Below the pieces are notes generated by a model, which ran no database searches, was not told the DNA's origin, and saw only the letters and a program-made list of their open reading frames with translations. DNA of 15,535 nucleotides from Sulfidibacterium sp036244975 (lineage in GTDB: Bacteria > Bacteroidota > Bacteroidia > Bacteroidales > F082), in the NCBI GenBank assembly GCA_036244975.1, contig BTTE01000062.1, positions 1-15,535 of the forward strand, in the 5' to 3' direction. Both the position numbers and the translations under genes were made by a program. Of the stretch, positions 1 through 6,400 are shown in pieces (position 1 is the stretch's first letter; every line of letters starts with the position of its first letter).

Positions 1-63
1 ATTAAGAACAATTCTCTGCCTGTTACTTTACCTGAAACTTCTGCAAAACAACCGCTCAATTGA
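1..63 (+). CDS. possible C-terminal tail of an unidentified protein
   Basis: Frame 1 is open from the window edge and reads 20 residues ending ...SAKQPLN before a TGA at 61-63. The gene would start outside the window. If the integron reading of this region is right, it would be the gene of the cassette before the core site at 114. Frame 2 is also open to 71, so the choice of frame is not secure. No family is recognised. Confidence 0.2.
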   Translation: MKNNSLPVTLPETSAKQPLN

Positions 64-113
64 GTTTTAAATCATGCCTGCCCGACGTATACCGGGGCTT
101 TGGGAGCAGGCGG

Positions 114-120
114 GTTGGGC
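114..120 (+). other. integron core site GTTGGGC (R' box opening the ORF-less cassette)
   Basis: GTTGGGC fits the GTTRRRY core of integron recombination sites. The 13 bases 114-126 (GTTGGGCTAAACC) can pair along their whole length, with two G-T wobbles, with GGTTTAGTTCAAC at 229-241. That complementarity between a cassette's first bases and the R'' box near its end is what integrase excision and insertion leave behind. The body of the site upstream is unresolved: a 6-bp stem (76-81 with 106-111) is present, but no clear R'' box, so it could be an attC or an attI. Confidence 0.5.
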
Positions 121-396
121 TAAACCCCTGATACCCAATATTACTGTGTATGGGGATTGAATGATCAATCCTGTAAAGGTGCAACTTCTCTGCAAACCGG
201 TGGTCACATGTTCCACCGACCGCAGGGAGGTTTAGTTCAACAAAAAATATAGTGCATTTGGCAGATACCCGCCCGACTGAAGGGCTTCAGCCGTTCGGGC
301 GGGGTACTAAAGATGAAGATGATAGTAATAAATAAACATAGTAGTAAACTGAAAATTTGGAGCGTTGAAATGCCAAACGCCCTATATTCAGAACCG
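115..396 (+). mobile_element. ORF-less integron gene cassette (about 282 bp)
   Basis: The element runs from the cut point in the core site at 114/115 to the cut point G/TT at 396/397. It has no ORF of useful length with a plausible start. The non-attC part, 121-228, is densely foldable. CCCC-TG-ATAC (125-134) pairs with GTATGGGG (148-155). GGATTGA (154-160) pairs with TCAATCC (165-171). CTTCTCTGC plus CGGTGG (185-193, 198-203) pair with CCACCG plus GCAGGGAGG (213-218, 222-230). The first two stems share 154-155, so they may be alternatives. The cassette may carry a structured RNA or a control element. The boundaries follow from core-site complementarity, not from comparison with an empty site. 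Confidence 0.5.
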
Positions 397-404
397 TTAT
401 GGGC
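229..404 (+). other. attC recombination site 1
   Basis: R'' is GTTCAAC (235-241) and R' is GTTATGGGC (396-404), with recombination expected between G396 and T397. Between them, L'' (248-263, TATAGTGCATTTGGCA) and L' (371-386, TGCCAAACGCCCTATA) pair at 14 of 16 positions. The long central segment holds a second strong hairpin at 266-306. A total span of about 170 bp is on the long side for attC. Only the GTT of R' is canonical; the following ATG departs from RRR. The call rests on the nested arms and on exact pairing of R' with the R'' box near 2332. Confidence 0.65.
266..306. repeat. GC-rich hairpin in the attC central segment
   Basis: CCCGCCCGA (268-276) pairs with TCGGGCGGG (295-303), extended by TA on the outside past one bulged base. 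Inside it CTGAAG (277-282) and CTTCAG (285-290) form a second perfect stem. The GC content contrasts sharply with the AT-rich flanks. It could be the variable terminal structure of the attC, or an intergenic palindrome or terminator for transcription on either strand. Confidence 0.6.
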
Positions 405-441
405 AAGGTAAGAAAAAGGCAACAACGACGAAATTATATTT

Positions 442-470
442 TTTGAACGACTAAATATGATGTATCTTTA
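442..470 (+). promoter_or_regulatory. candidate promoter of the restriction-modification cassette
   Basis: TTTG (442-445) and TATCTTTA (463-470) are 17 bases apart and match the Bacteroidota -33/-7 pattern TTTG...TAnnTTTG with one mismatch in the -7 box. Transcription would start a few bases downstream, giving a leader of about 20 nt. AAAGGA (485-490) lies just before the ATG at 497. A cassette with its own promoter would not need an integron Pc promoter. Confidence 0.45.
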
Positions 471-496
471 CAACTTAAATTGATAAAGGATTTAGA

Positions 497-1279
497 ATGA
501 ATAAATGGACTGAATTAAGTATAGAATATGCAAATCAAAGGTCATATCTTGATGACCTGTTTCAAGTATATCCGACTATTCCAGAAGGAATTAGAGAGAT
601 AGACAATAATATTTGGAAGGAAGTAGAAAAAGAATTTAAAAAGAAAAATAATATTTCATTAGTAAAGGAATTACTGAAACTTGATTTGTTTCCAATAAAA
701 GATAGTTATATTGCTTATTTAAAAAGGGATAAAGCATCCATTGAAAGGAATCCAAAGACAATCAATCGAATTAGTGGGAGACTCTATGAAATGGGGTTAG
801 ATAAGATATTTGAGCAATGTAGCGAACCAAAAGAAACAAATAGATAAATTGGTCCAATGTTTAAAGATTGGTTAAATAGAAAGGCTTTGGGAATTCAACC
901 TGTGTCATTGGAAGAATTTATTTCAAACAATAATGACGCAATCTTAGATGCTGGTGATAAAGCAATGATGGATTTTGCAAAAGAACACCTAAACTACAAC
1001 CACAACAAAGGGCTTGATTTTGTAGCAAGATTTAATGGGAAATATGTAATTGGAGAAGCCAAATTTTTAACAGACTTTGGTGGACATCAAAATGCTCAAT
1101 TCAACGATGCAATAAGCACAATTGAGACTAAAAAAGTCAAGGCAATAAAAATTGCAATTCTTGACGGAGTACTTTATATAAAAGGGGAAAACAAAATGCA
1201 CAAATCAATCACAGAGTTGTACAAAGATTACAATATTATGAGTGCATTAGTATTGCGTGAATTCTTATATCAACTTTAA
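497..1279 (+). pseudogene. Type II restriction endonuclease gene interrupted by an in-frame stop
   Basis: Two open stretches, 497-847 (116 codons) and 857-1279 (140 codons), lie in the same frame and are separated by TAA (845-847) plus three sense codons. Read through, they form one protein of about 260 residues with ...KETNR-stop-IGPMFKDWL at the join. The downstream part carries a PD-(D/E)XK nuclease pattern: Asp174, Glu187 and Lys189 of the joined chain, in GLDF...VIGEAKF, followed by a Gln/Asn-rich turn (GGHQNAQ). The ATG at 857 has no ribosome-binding sequence, arguing against two real genes. A single C-to-T change of a CAA (Gln) codon would explain the stop. The enzyme would pair with the methyltransferase that follows 12 bases downstream. 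The recognition site cannot be read from the sequence. Without its nuclease half the upstream fragment should be inactive. Confidence 0.7.
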
Positions 1280-1291
1280 ATAGAATTTATT

Positions 1292-2386
1292 ATGGAAAAT
1301 ATATTAATTAAAGGTGATAATATAAAAGCAATTGATTTACTGCTTAATGAGAAGAGTTTAAAAGGAAAAGTCGATTTAATATACATTGACCCACCTTTTG
1401 CAACAAATGGTAATTTTACAATTACAGATGGAAGAGCAACAACAATAAGTAATTCAAAAAACGGAAAGATTGCTTATTCTGATAAACTTGTCGGTAGCGA
1501 ATTTATTGAATATTTAAAAGAACGTTTGTTATTACTTAGAGAATTATTATCGGATAAAGGTTCAATCTATTTACATATTGATTACAAAATAGGACATTAT
1601 GTAAAAATAATGATGGATGAAGTTTTTGGAATTGAAAATTTCAGAAATGATATAACACGAATAAAATGTAATCCTAAAAATTTTAAACGAACTGGATACG
1701 GAAATATTAAAGATTTAATTCTTTTTTATTCAAAGTCTGAGAAACCTATTTGGAATGAACCGAAAGTGCCTTATAGTGAAGATGATATAATAAAATTATT
1801 TCCTAAAAAAGAAAAAAACGGAAGAAGATATACAACCGTTCCTATTCACGCACCCGGAGAAACACAAAATGGTAATTCATCAAAACCATTTAAAGGAATG
1901 TTCCCGCCAAAAGGCAGACATTGGAGAACAGATGTTGAAACATTAGAAAAATGGGATAAAGAAGGGCTATTAGAATGGTCTTCGACTGGAAACCCAAGAA
2001 AAAAAATATATGTTGATGAAAGAGAAGGTAAAAGAGTTCAGGATATTTGGGAATTTAAAGACCCTCAATATCCTACTTATCCAACAGAGAAAAATCAAGG
2101 ACTTTTAGATTTAATAATTAAAACATCATCAAATAAAAATAGTATTGTTTTGGATTGTTTTTGTGGTTCTGGAACAACATTAAAATCAGCACACTCATTA
2201 GGTCGAAAATGGATAGGAATTGACAAATCCGATTTAGCAATTGAAGCAACAAAAAATAAATTAGAGACTATTTTAGGTGATTTATTTGTAGAAAAACCTA
2301 AATATGAATATATAGAAATGAACGAAACCCAGCCCATAACAATACCTATGGTTCATGCCGCAGTGCATTGTAAATATGAAGATTGA
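1292..2386 (+). CDS. site-specific DNA methyltransferase, beta class (N6-adenine or N4-cytosine)
   Basis: This 364-residue protein should transfer a methyl group from S-adenosylmethionine to an exocyclic amino group in DNA, protecting the host from the linked endonuclease. The catalytic motif IV, DPPF (residues 33-36), lies near the N-terminus. The SAM-binding motif I (VLDCFCGSGTT, roughly residues 288-298) lies near the C-terminus and is followed by GRKWIGID. Catalytic motif before SAM motif is the beta-class order. DPPF occurs with both adenine and cytosine-N4 enzymes, so the base is unresolved. The reading frame is intact, unlike its partner, so it may now act as an orphan methyltransferase. 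Its last 18 or so codons lie within the attC of the cassette. Codon use is strongly AT-rich compared with priA to the right. Confidence 0.88.
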   Translation: MENILIKGDNIKAIDLLLNEKSLKGKVDLIYIDPPFATNGNFTITDGRATTISNSKNGKIAYSDKLVGSEFIEYLKERLLLLRELLSDKGSIYLHIDYKIGHYVKIMMDEVFGIENFRNDITRIKCNPKNFKRTGYGNIKDLILFYSKSEKPIWNEPKVPYSEDDIIKLFPKKEKNGRRYTTVPIHAPGETQNGNSSKPFKGMFPPKGRHWRTDVETLEKWDKEGLLEWSSTGNPRKKIYVDEREGKRVQDIWEFKDPQYPTYPTEKNQGLLDLIIKTSSNKNSIVLDCFCGSGTTLKSAHSLGRKWIGIDKSDLAIEATKNKLETILGDLFVEKPKYEYIEMNETQPITIPMVHAAVHCKYED

Positions 2387-2451
2387 GGCTTTAAATGAAT
2401 ATATTTGTAAAATACGAAGATAACGGCAGGGAAATGCGGCACATCCCATAG
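2332..2451 (+). other. attC recombination site 2, lacking its R' end
   Basis: R'' is GCCCATAAC (2332-2340). The arm CTATGG (2346-2351) pairs with CCATAG (2446-2451), and TGCCGCA (2356-2362) pairs exactly with TGCGGCA (2435-2441), leaving a 4-base internal loop as in attC sites. After CATAG a core GTT should follow within about 10 bases, but none is found before 2517. Instead the sequence continues as a group II intron start. The last codons and the stop of the methyltransferase lie inside the site. Confidence 0.6.
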
Positions 2452-2790
2452 TGTGCCGAGAAGCAATAGTCGGCAACAATTAACTATTGCATGCTGTAAA
2501 TAAGATGGTGGACTCAGTTTAAAAGGCTGGAGACCCGCCAAAGTCGTTGTACAGGCGATGGCTTTAAACCACCTAAAGGTGCTTTGGTAAAGAGCCAGGG
2601 TACTGAGCGTTTAGGAGAATCTAATCCAAGAGATTAGCAGGTATTAATAAAGGAGATGAACGAAAGTGAACCATTGAAGAGGTGTCGGGAAGTGCGTACA
2701 TTTAGTCAAAAGCTACAAAGTATGCTATGGAGTTAAAAGTAGTGCTGCGAAGCACTAAATACGGATGTAACCTGTTTACTTTCCGTATGG
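2451..2790 (+). mobile_element. 5' part of a group II intron (domain I), truncated
   Basis: The sequence starts with GTGTG, matching the GUGYG 5' end of group II introns. It contains landmarks of bacterial domain I: a stretch like GGCTTTAAACCACCT (2562-2576), then ATGAACGAAAGTGAAC (2656-2671) and GAGGTGTCGGGAAG (2679-2692). Local hairpins support an RNA: GCAATAGT (2463-2470) with ACTATTGC (2483-2490); AGTGCT-GCGA-AGCACT (2741-2756), closed by a GNRA loop; and ATACGGA (2759-2765) with TCCGTAT (2782-2788). A candidate EBS1, TATGGAGT (2726-2733), about 275 nt from the 5' end, pairs with ATCCCATA just before the intron at 7 of 8 positions. No reverse transcriptase ORF and no domain V/VI are seen, so it cannot be a complete self-splicing intron. 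The right boundary is approximate. Confidence 0.75.
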
Positions 2791-2818
2791 CTGGCGTCAT
2801 TCAGATGGCACAGCCTGT

Positions 2819-2831
2819 CCCGTTTTACGGG
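2819..2831. repeat. short hairpin CCCG-TTTTA-CGGG
   Basis: A perfect 4-bp stem with a 5-base loop, followed by AAAC and a T-run. It lies between the last recognisable intron structure and the left palindrome of the transposase element. It may be a weak terminator or the remaining edge of either element. Confidence 0.35.
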
Positions 2832-2849
2832 AAACTTTTTTCCCCCCAC

Positions 2850-2898
2850 TGGCTCAAGTCTTCCAATGAGGGCTTTAACGCAGGCAGGACTTGGGCCA
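2850..2898. repeat. left palindrome of the RAYT element
   Basis: TGGCTCAAGTC (2850-2860) pairs with GACTTGGGCCA (2888-2898): 10 Watson-Crick pairs and one G-T pair around a 27-base loop. A closely related palindrome with the arm pattern TGGCnCAAGTC ... GACTTGnGCCA occurs downstream of the transposase at 3567-3613. Paired palindromes of this sort are the DNA substrate of REP-associated tyrosine transposases. Confidence 0.65.
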
Positions 2899-2969
2899 TG
2901 CTAAACAAACCGAAATCTTCAAAACCGGTAAAACAAGATTTACTGATTAAATATCCTTATTTTTGAAAA

Positions 2970-3521
2970 ATGAGTCGTAAATACAAGTTCCATAATCCTG
3001 ACGGAATATATTTCGTAACATTTGCCGTTGTAAGATGGGTCGATGTTTTTACAAGAGATATTTATCGTGAGATCATTTTGGACAGTTTGAAATATTGCCA
3101 AAAAGGAAAAGGTTTACAGTTACATGCTTATGTTATCATGACCAATCATATGCACCTGATCATTTCAAGGGAAGGAGAAAGTCTTTTGGAAAACATCATG
3201 CGCGACTTAAAAAAGTTCACATCTTCCGCATTGATTAAAGCCATTAAAGAAAATCCTTACGAAAGTAGAAAAGAGTGGATGATTGACATTTTTGAAGCAG
3301 AAGGCAGGAAAAATCCGAACAACAAATTTTACCAGTTCTGGCAGCAGGACAATCATCCTATTGAGTTGACAACGAATAAAATGATGGATCAAAAACCGGA
3401 TTATTTGCACGACAATCCTGTTAAGCAAGGCTTTGTGAAGAGAGCTGAAGATTATCCATGGAGCAGTATATCCAATTATATCGGTGAAGAAGGAGTGATT
3501 GACGTTGAGATTATTGAATGA
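2970..3521 (+). CDS. REP-associated tyrosine transposase (RAYT, Y1/HUH family)
   Basis: This 183-residue protein belongs to the IS200-like single-strand transposases that nick and join DNA through a covalent phosphotyrosine link. The HUH metal-binding motif is TNHMHL (His60, His62), preceded by the typical HAYVIM strand. The nucleophile is most likely Tyr145 in YLHDNPV, followed by the family hallmark DYPWSS. The N-terminal YFVTFAV strand also fits. Length is normal for the family, so the gene looks intact. It starts shortly after the left palindrome at 2850-2898 and ends just before the right palindrome at 3567-3613. RAYTs are often single-copy and domesticated to spread short palindromes rather than themselves, so mobility today is uncertain. 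Confidence 0.9.
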   Translation: MSRKYKFHNPDGIYFVTFAVVRWVDVFTRDIYREIILDSLKYCQKGKGLQLHAYVIMTNHMHLIISREGESLLENIMRDLKKFTSSALIKAIKENPYESRKEWMIDIFEAEGRKNPNNKFYQFWQQDNHPIELTTNKMMDQKPDYLHDNPVKQGFVKRAEDYPWSSISNYIGEEGVIDVEIIE

Positions 3522-3566
3522 AGCAAAAAAGACATGAGTATAAATTTAGATTAGAAGCTATAGTTT

Positions 3567-3613
3567 TGGCACAAGTCAACCGCGCAAGAAACTCACGCAC
3601 AAGACTTGCGCCA
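3567..3613. repeat. right palindrome of the RAYT element
   Basis: TGGCACAAGTC (3567-3577) pairs with GACTTGCGCCA (3603-3613) with one A-C mismatch. The loop contains GCGCAAG (3582-3588), which can alternatively pair with CTTGCGC (3606-3612). The arms match those of the palindrome upstream of the transposase, so the element probably spans about 2850-3613. Confidence 0.65.
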
Positions 3614-3850
3614 GTCAGTGAGGAGAAACAGCTTTCTGATTTTTGCAGCAAAAAGGTTATGAGCAAAAGCGAGAAACGCAGCGGGATGTTCTCCATAAGT
3701 CTGGATATTCCGGTCATATTGTGCCACGAAAAGCAGGTGTAATTTCAAGACCAACCAACCTGATATAACGGTCTGTTGAATCAGTTCTCCCGGCAGCAGA
3801 AAAATTTCCAAACTTATCCCTGCAAGGAAACTGAATTACCGATAAATAAA
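3614..3850. other. intergenic sequence between the RAYT element and priA
   Basis: No convincing gene is seen. Base composition is closer to priA than to the mobile DNA on the left, so the edge of the accessory DNA is probably near 3613. A minus-strand frame (3593-3811) stays open across the region but has no recognisable product. A small 5-bp hairpin (CTGAT 3760-3764 with ATCAG 3780-3784) is present. Confidence 0.4.
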
Positions 3851-3858
3851 TACCTTTG
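3851..3858 (+). promoter_or_regulatory. -7 promoter box of priA (TACCTTTG)
   Basis: TACCTTTG is an exact match to the Bacteroidota TAnnTTTG element and ends only four bases before the ATG at 3863. The message would therefore be leaderless or nearly so. No good -33 TTTG is visible at the usual distance. Its position also favours the ATG at 3863 over the in-frame ATG at 3776. Confidence 0.5.
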
Positions 3859-3862
3859 TTCT

Positions 3863-6352
3863 ATGGATAGGATCACCCTGTTTGCCGAGGTATTGCTGCC
3901 GCTTCCCATTCCCGGAACGTTTACTTATCGTATTCCTTTTGCCCTGAATGATGCGGTAAAACCCGGACAGCGCGTTTCCGTTCAGTTTGGCAGCCGCCGC
4001 GTTTATGCCGGATTGGTAACGGAACTCCATGAACATCCGCCACAAAAAGGAACACCGAAATATATTTTGTCAATTTTGGATGAAAAACCGTTGGTCACGG
4101 CTCTGCAATTTCAGTTTTGGAAATGGATGGCTGATTATTACATGAGTACGCTGGGCGAAGTGATGACTGTCGCATTGCCTTCCGCTTTTAAGCTGAGCAG
4201 TGAGTCAAAAATAGTTTTGTCGCCTGGATTTGTTCCCGATATAGAAACACTGAACGAGTCAGAATTTCGCATTACCGAAGCGCTTTTGCAGAAAAAAGGA
4301 CTGACTATCAATGAAGTAACAAATATTGTCGGATATCAGAAAGTGCTGCCCCTGCTCAAAACCATGATTGAACGTCGGCTTATCGTGATGGAAGAGGAGC
4401 TGAAGCAGCAGTATAAACCGAAAAAGACAAAAATGGTTCGGCTGGCTCCGGTTTTTTTTAACGAAACAACTTTGCAGGAACTAATGGATCAGCTTGGGAA
4501 ACGGGCACACAAGCAGTTGGAACTGGTGATGGGATTTCTTTCCATGTCGGGTTTTCCGCTGAAAAAGGATTTTTCCATAGCAAAAACAGAACTGCTATCC
4601 AAAACCAAAGCCGGCGATGCCGCTGTTAAAGCCCTTGTGGATAAAGGGGTTTTTCTTCTTGAAGAAAAAATTATCAGCCGCTTTACGGAAGAAGAAACAG
4701 AAGCCACTGGCTCATTTGAGTTAAGTCAGGGCCAGCAGGCAGCATACGACGCACTTAAGGCGCAAATGCAGGAACATTTGGTGGTACTACTGCACGGCGT
4801 TACTTCCAGCGGGAAAACCGAGCTGTATATCAGATTGATGGAAGACGCATTGCAACAGGGAAAACAGGTGCTGTATCTTTTGCCGGAAATTGCCCTTACT
4901 ACACAAATCATCAACCGTCTGCGAAAGCATTTCGGCGATGAAATTGGCGTTTATCATTCGCGTTACAACCAAAACGAACGGGCTGAGGTGTGGGAAAATA
5001 TTGCCGGACTTCAGCAGGCCGGCGTCCATAAACCTTACCGTATTGTTCTCGGACCGCGTTCGGCTATGTTTCTCCCGTATGAAAACCTCGGCCTCGTGAT
5101 TGTGGATGAGGAACATGATGCTTCTTACAAACAATTCGACCCCGCACCACGTTACAATGCACGCGATGCAGCCATCTATCTCGCCAATCTTCATAAGGCC
5201 AAAGTGGTGCTTGGCTCCGCTACACCTGCCATAGAAACCTATTTTAACGCCAAAAACGGAAAGTACGGACTGGTTTCACTTACCGAACGCTTTGGCGGCG
5301 TCCGGATGCCTGAAATCAAAGTGGTTAGCATGAAAGAAGAAAAACGTCGCCGGTTATTAAAATCTCATTTCACTTCCGTTCTGCTTGGCCACATTAAACA
5401 GGCACTTGAAAAACAACAACAAGTCATTCTGTTTCAAAACCGCCGGGGCTTTTCGCTGAGAATCGAATGTGAGCAATGTAACTGGATTCCACAGTGCAAA
5501 AACTGCGATGTTACCATGACTTATCACAAACAACAGGAGCTGCTGAAATGTCATTATTGTGGCTATTCGCGACCGGTGCCTGCCGTTTGCGAAAGCTGTG
5601 GCAGTCCGCATTTGAAAATGCAGGGCTTTGGCACCGAAAAAGTGGAAGAAGAGCTGGCTTTGATTTTGCCGGATGCGCGTATCGACCGGATGGACTTAGA
5701 TACCACACGGTCAAAAAATGCTTTCCAGCGCATCATTTACGGTTTTGAAAATCGAAAAACCGATATCCTCACCGGCACACAAATGGTAACCAAGGGTCTC
5801 GATTTTGACAATGTGCAGGTGGTGGGCATCCTGAGTGCCGACAATATGCTTAGCTTCCCCGACTTCAGGGCGCACGAACGGAGTTTCCAGATGATGGAAC
5901 AGGTGAGTGGCCGGGCAGGAAGAAAAAAACATCAGGGAATTGTCATTATCCAGACGTGGCAACCTGCACATCTTGTCATCCGCGATGTGGTAAACCACGA
6001 TTTTGAAAACATGTACCATCGGGAACTCACTGAAAGAAACCGGTTTAAATATCCGCCCTTTTACCGGCTGGTGATGATAAAACTGAAACACAAAAAGCCG
6101 GAAATACTCAATGAAGCCGCTGCCGTGCTGGCCCGTGATCTGAAAGCCCGCTTTGGCAATCTCGTTTACGGGCCGGAATACCCCATGGTTGCACGCATAA
6201 AAAATCTGTTCATCAAGCAAATTTTATTCAAAATCCCGCGCAACAAGCAGCAGGCAGAAAAAAAACAGCAACTGAAGCAGAGTCTGAATAATTTCAGAAT
6301 GCTATCTAAATACAAATCTATCCGGGTTCAGGTAGATGTGGATCCACAATAA
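3863..6352 (+). CDS. priA: primosomal protein N' (PriA), replication restart helicase
   Basis: PriA is a superfamily 2 3'-to-5' DNA helicase that binds stalled or collapsed replication forks and reloads the replisome. From the ATG at 3863 the protein is 829 residues, close to other PriA proteins of the phylum. The N-terminal DNA-binding domain starts with the family-typical FAEVLLPLPIPGTFTYRIP. Walker A is GVTSSGKT (residues 312-319), Walker B is DEEH (415-418), and the helicase motif GSATP follows. The Zn-binding insert has all eight cysteines (536, 539, 545, 548, 563, 566, 576, 579). Helicase motifs V and VI appear as GTQMVTKGLDF and QVSGRAGR. The frame also allows an ATG at 3776, but that would add 29 residues unlike the family and would precede the promoter box. 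This is a core gene and marks the boundary with the mobile DNA to its left. Confidence 0.96.
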   Translation: MDRITLFAEVLLPLPIPGTFTYRIPFALNDAVKPGQRVSVQFGSRRVYAGLVTELHEHPPQKGTPKYILSILDEKPLVTALQFQFWKWMADYYMSTLGEVMTVALPSAFKLSSESKIVLSPGFVPDIETLNESEFRITEALLQKKGLTINEVTNIVGYQKVLPLLKTMIERRLIVMEEELKQQYKPKKTKMVRLAPVFFNETTLQELMDQLGKRAHKQLELVMGFLSMSGFPLKKDFSIAKTELLSKTKAGDAAVKALVDKGVFLLEEKIISRFTEEETEATGSFELSQGQQAAYDALKAQMQEHLVVLLHGVTSSGKTELYIRLMEDALQQGKQVLYLLPEIALTTQIINRLRKHFGDEIGVYHSRYNQNERAEVWENIAGLQQAGVHKPYRIVLGPRSAMFLPYENLGLVIVDEEHDASYKQFDPAPRYNARDAAIYLANLHKAKVVLGSATPAIETYFNAKNGKYGLVSLTERFGGVRMPEIKVVSMKEEKRRRLLKSHFTSVLLGHIKQALEKQQQVILFQNRRGFSLRIECEQCNWIPQCKNCDVTMTYHKQQELLKCHYCGYSRPVPAVCESCGSPHLKMQGFGTEKVEEELALILPDARIDRMDLDTTRSKNAFQRIIYGFENRKTDILTGTQMVTKGLDFDNVQVVGILSADNMLSFPDFRAHERSFQMMEQVSGRAGRKKHQGIVIIQTWQPAHLVIRDVVNHDFENMYHRELTERNRFKYPPFYRLVMIKLKHKKPEILNEAAAVLARDLKARFGNLVYGPEYPMVARIKNLFIKQILFKIPRNKQQAEKKQQLKQSLNNFRMLSKYKSIRVQVDVDPQ

Positions 6353-6400
6353 ACTATTCCGATAATCATTTGAAAACCCTCAGGTTATTATAAGATATTT

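Larger units (their letters stand above)
397..2450 (+). mobile_element. integron gene cassette carrying a restriction-modification system
   Basis: The cassette begins with TTATGGGC after the cut G at 396, contains its own promoter, a broken endonuclease gene and a methyltransferase gene, and ends in an attC whose R'' box GCCCATAAC (2332-2340) is the exact 9-base reverse complement of the opening core GTTATGGGC (396-404). Its true right end, the R' core of the second attC, is missing because an intron-like sequence starts at 2451. No integrase gene lies in the window, so this is either a lone cassette cluster or the tail of an array that continues to the left. Confidence 0.6.

Noticed and set aside
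115..404. CRISPR array or tandem repeats
   Set aside because: The repeats here are inverted, not direct, and no repeat-spacer periodicity is present.
2727..2966. 79-codon plus-strand ORF
   Set aside because: It covers the intron hairpins and the left palindrome of the transposase element. The composition is dictated by those structures and no protein family is suggested.
3518..3742. 74-codon plus-strand ORF overlapping the end of the transposase
   Set aside because: It runs straight through the right palindrome and has no recognisable domain; the start is only the ATG overlapping the transposase stop.
3593..3811. 72-codon minus-strand ORF upstream of priA
   Set aside because: Some of its residues look protein-like, and it might be a gene end cut by the RAYT element, but no family is recognised, other frames are also open here, and there is no supporting start signal.
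3776..3862. Upstream in-frame ATG extending PriA by 29 residues
   Set aside because: The extension is unlike PriA N-termini and would begin before the TACCTTTG promoter box at 3851-3858; the ATG at 3863 gives the conserved start.
5711..6220. 169-codon minus-strand ORF inside priA
   Set aside because: It is antisense to conserved helicase motifs of PriA; no independent evidence for a gene.
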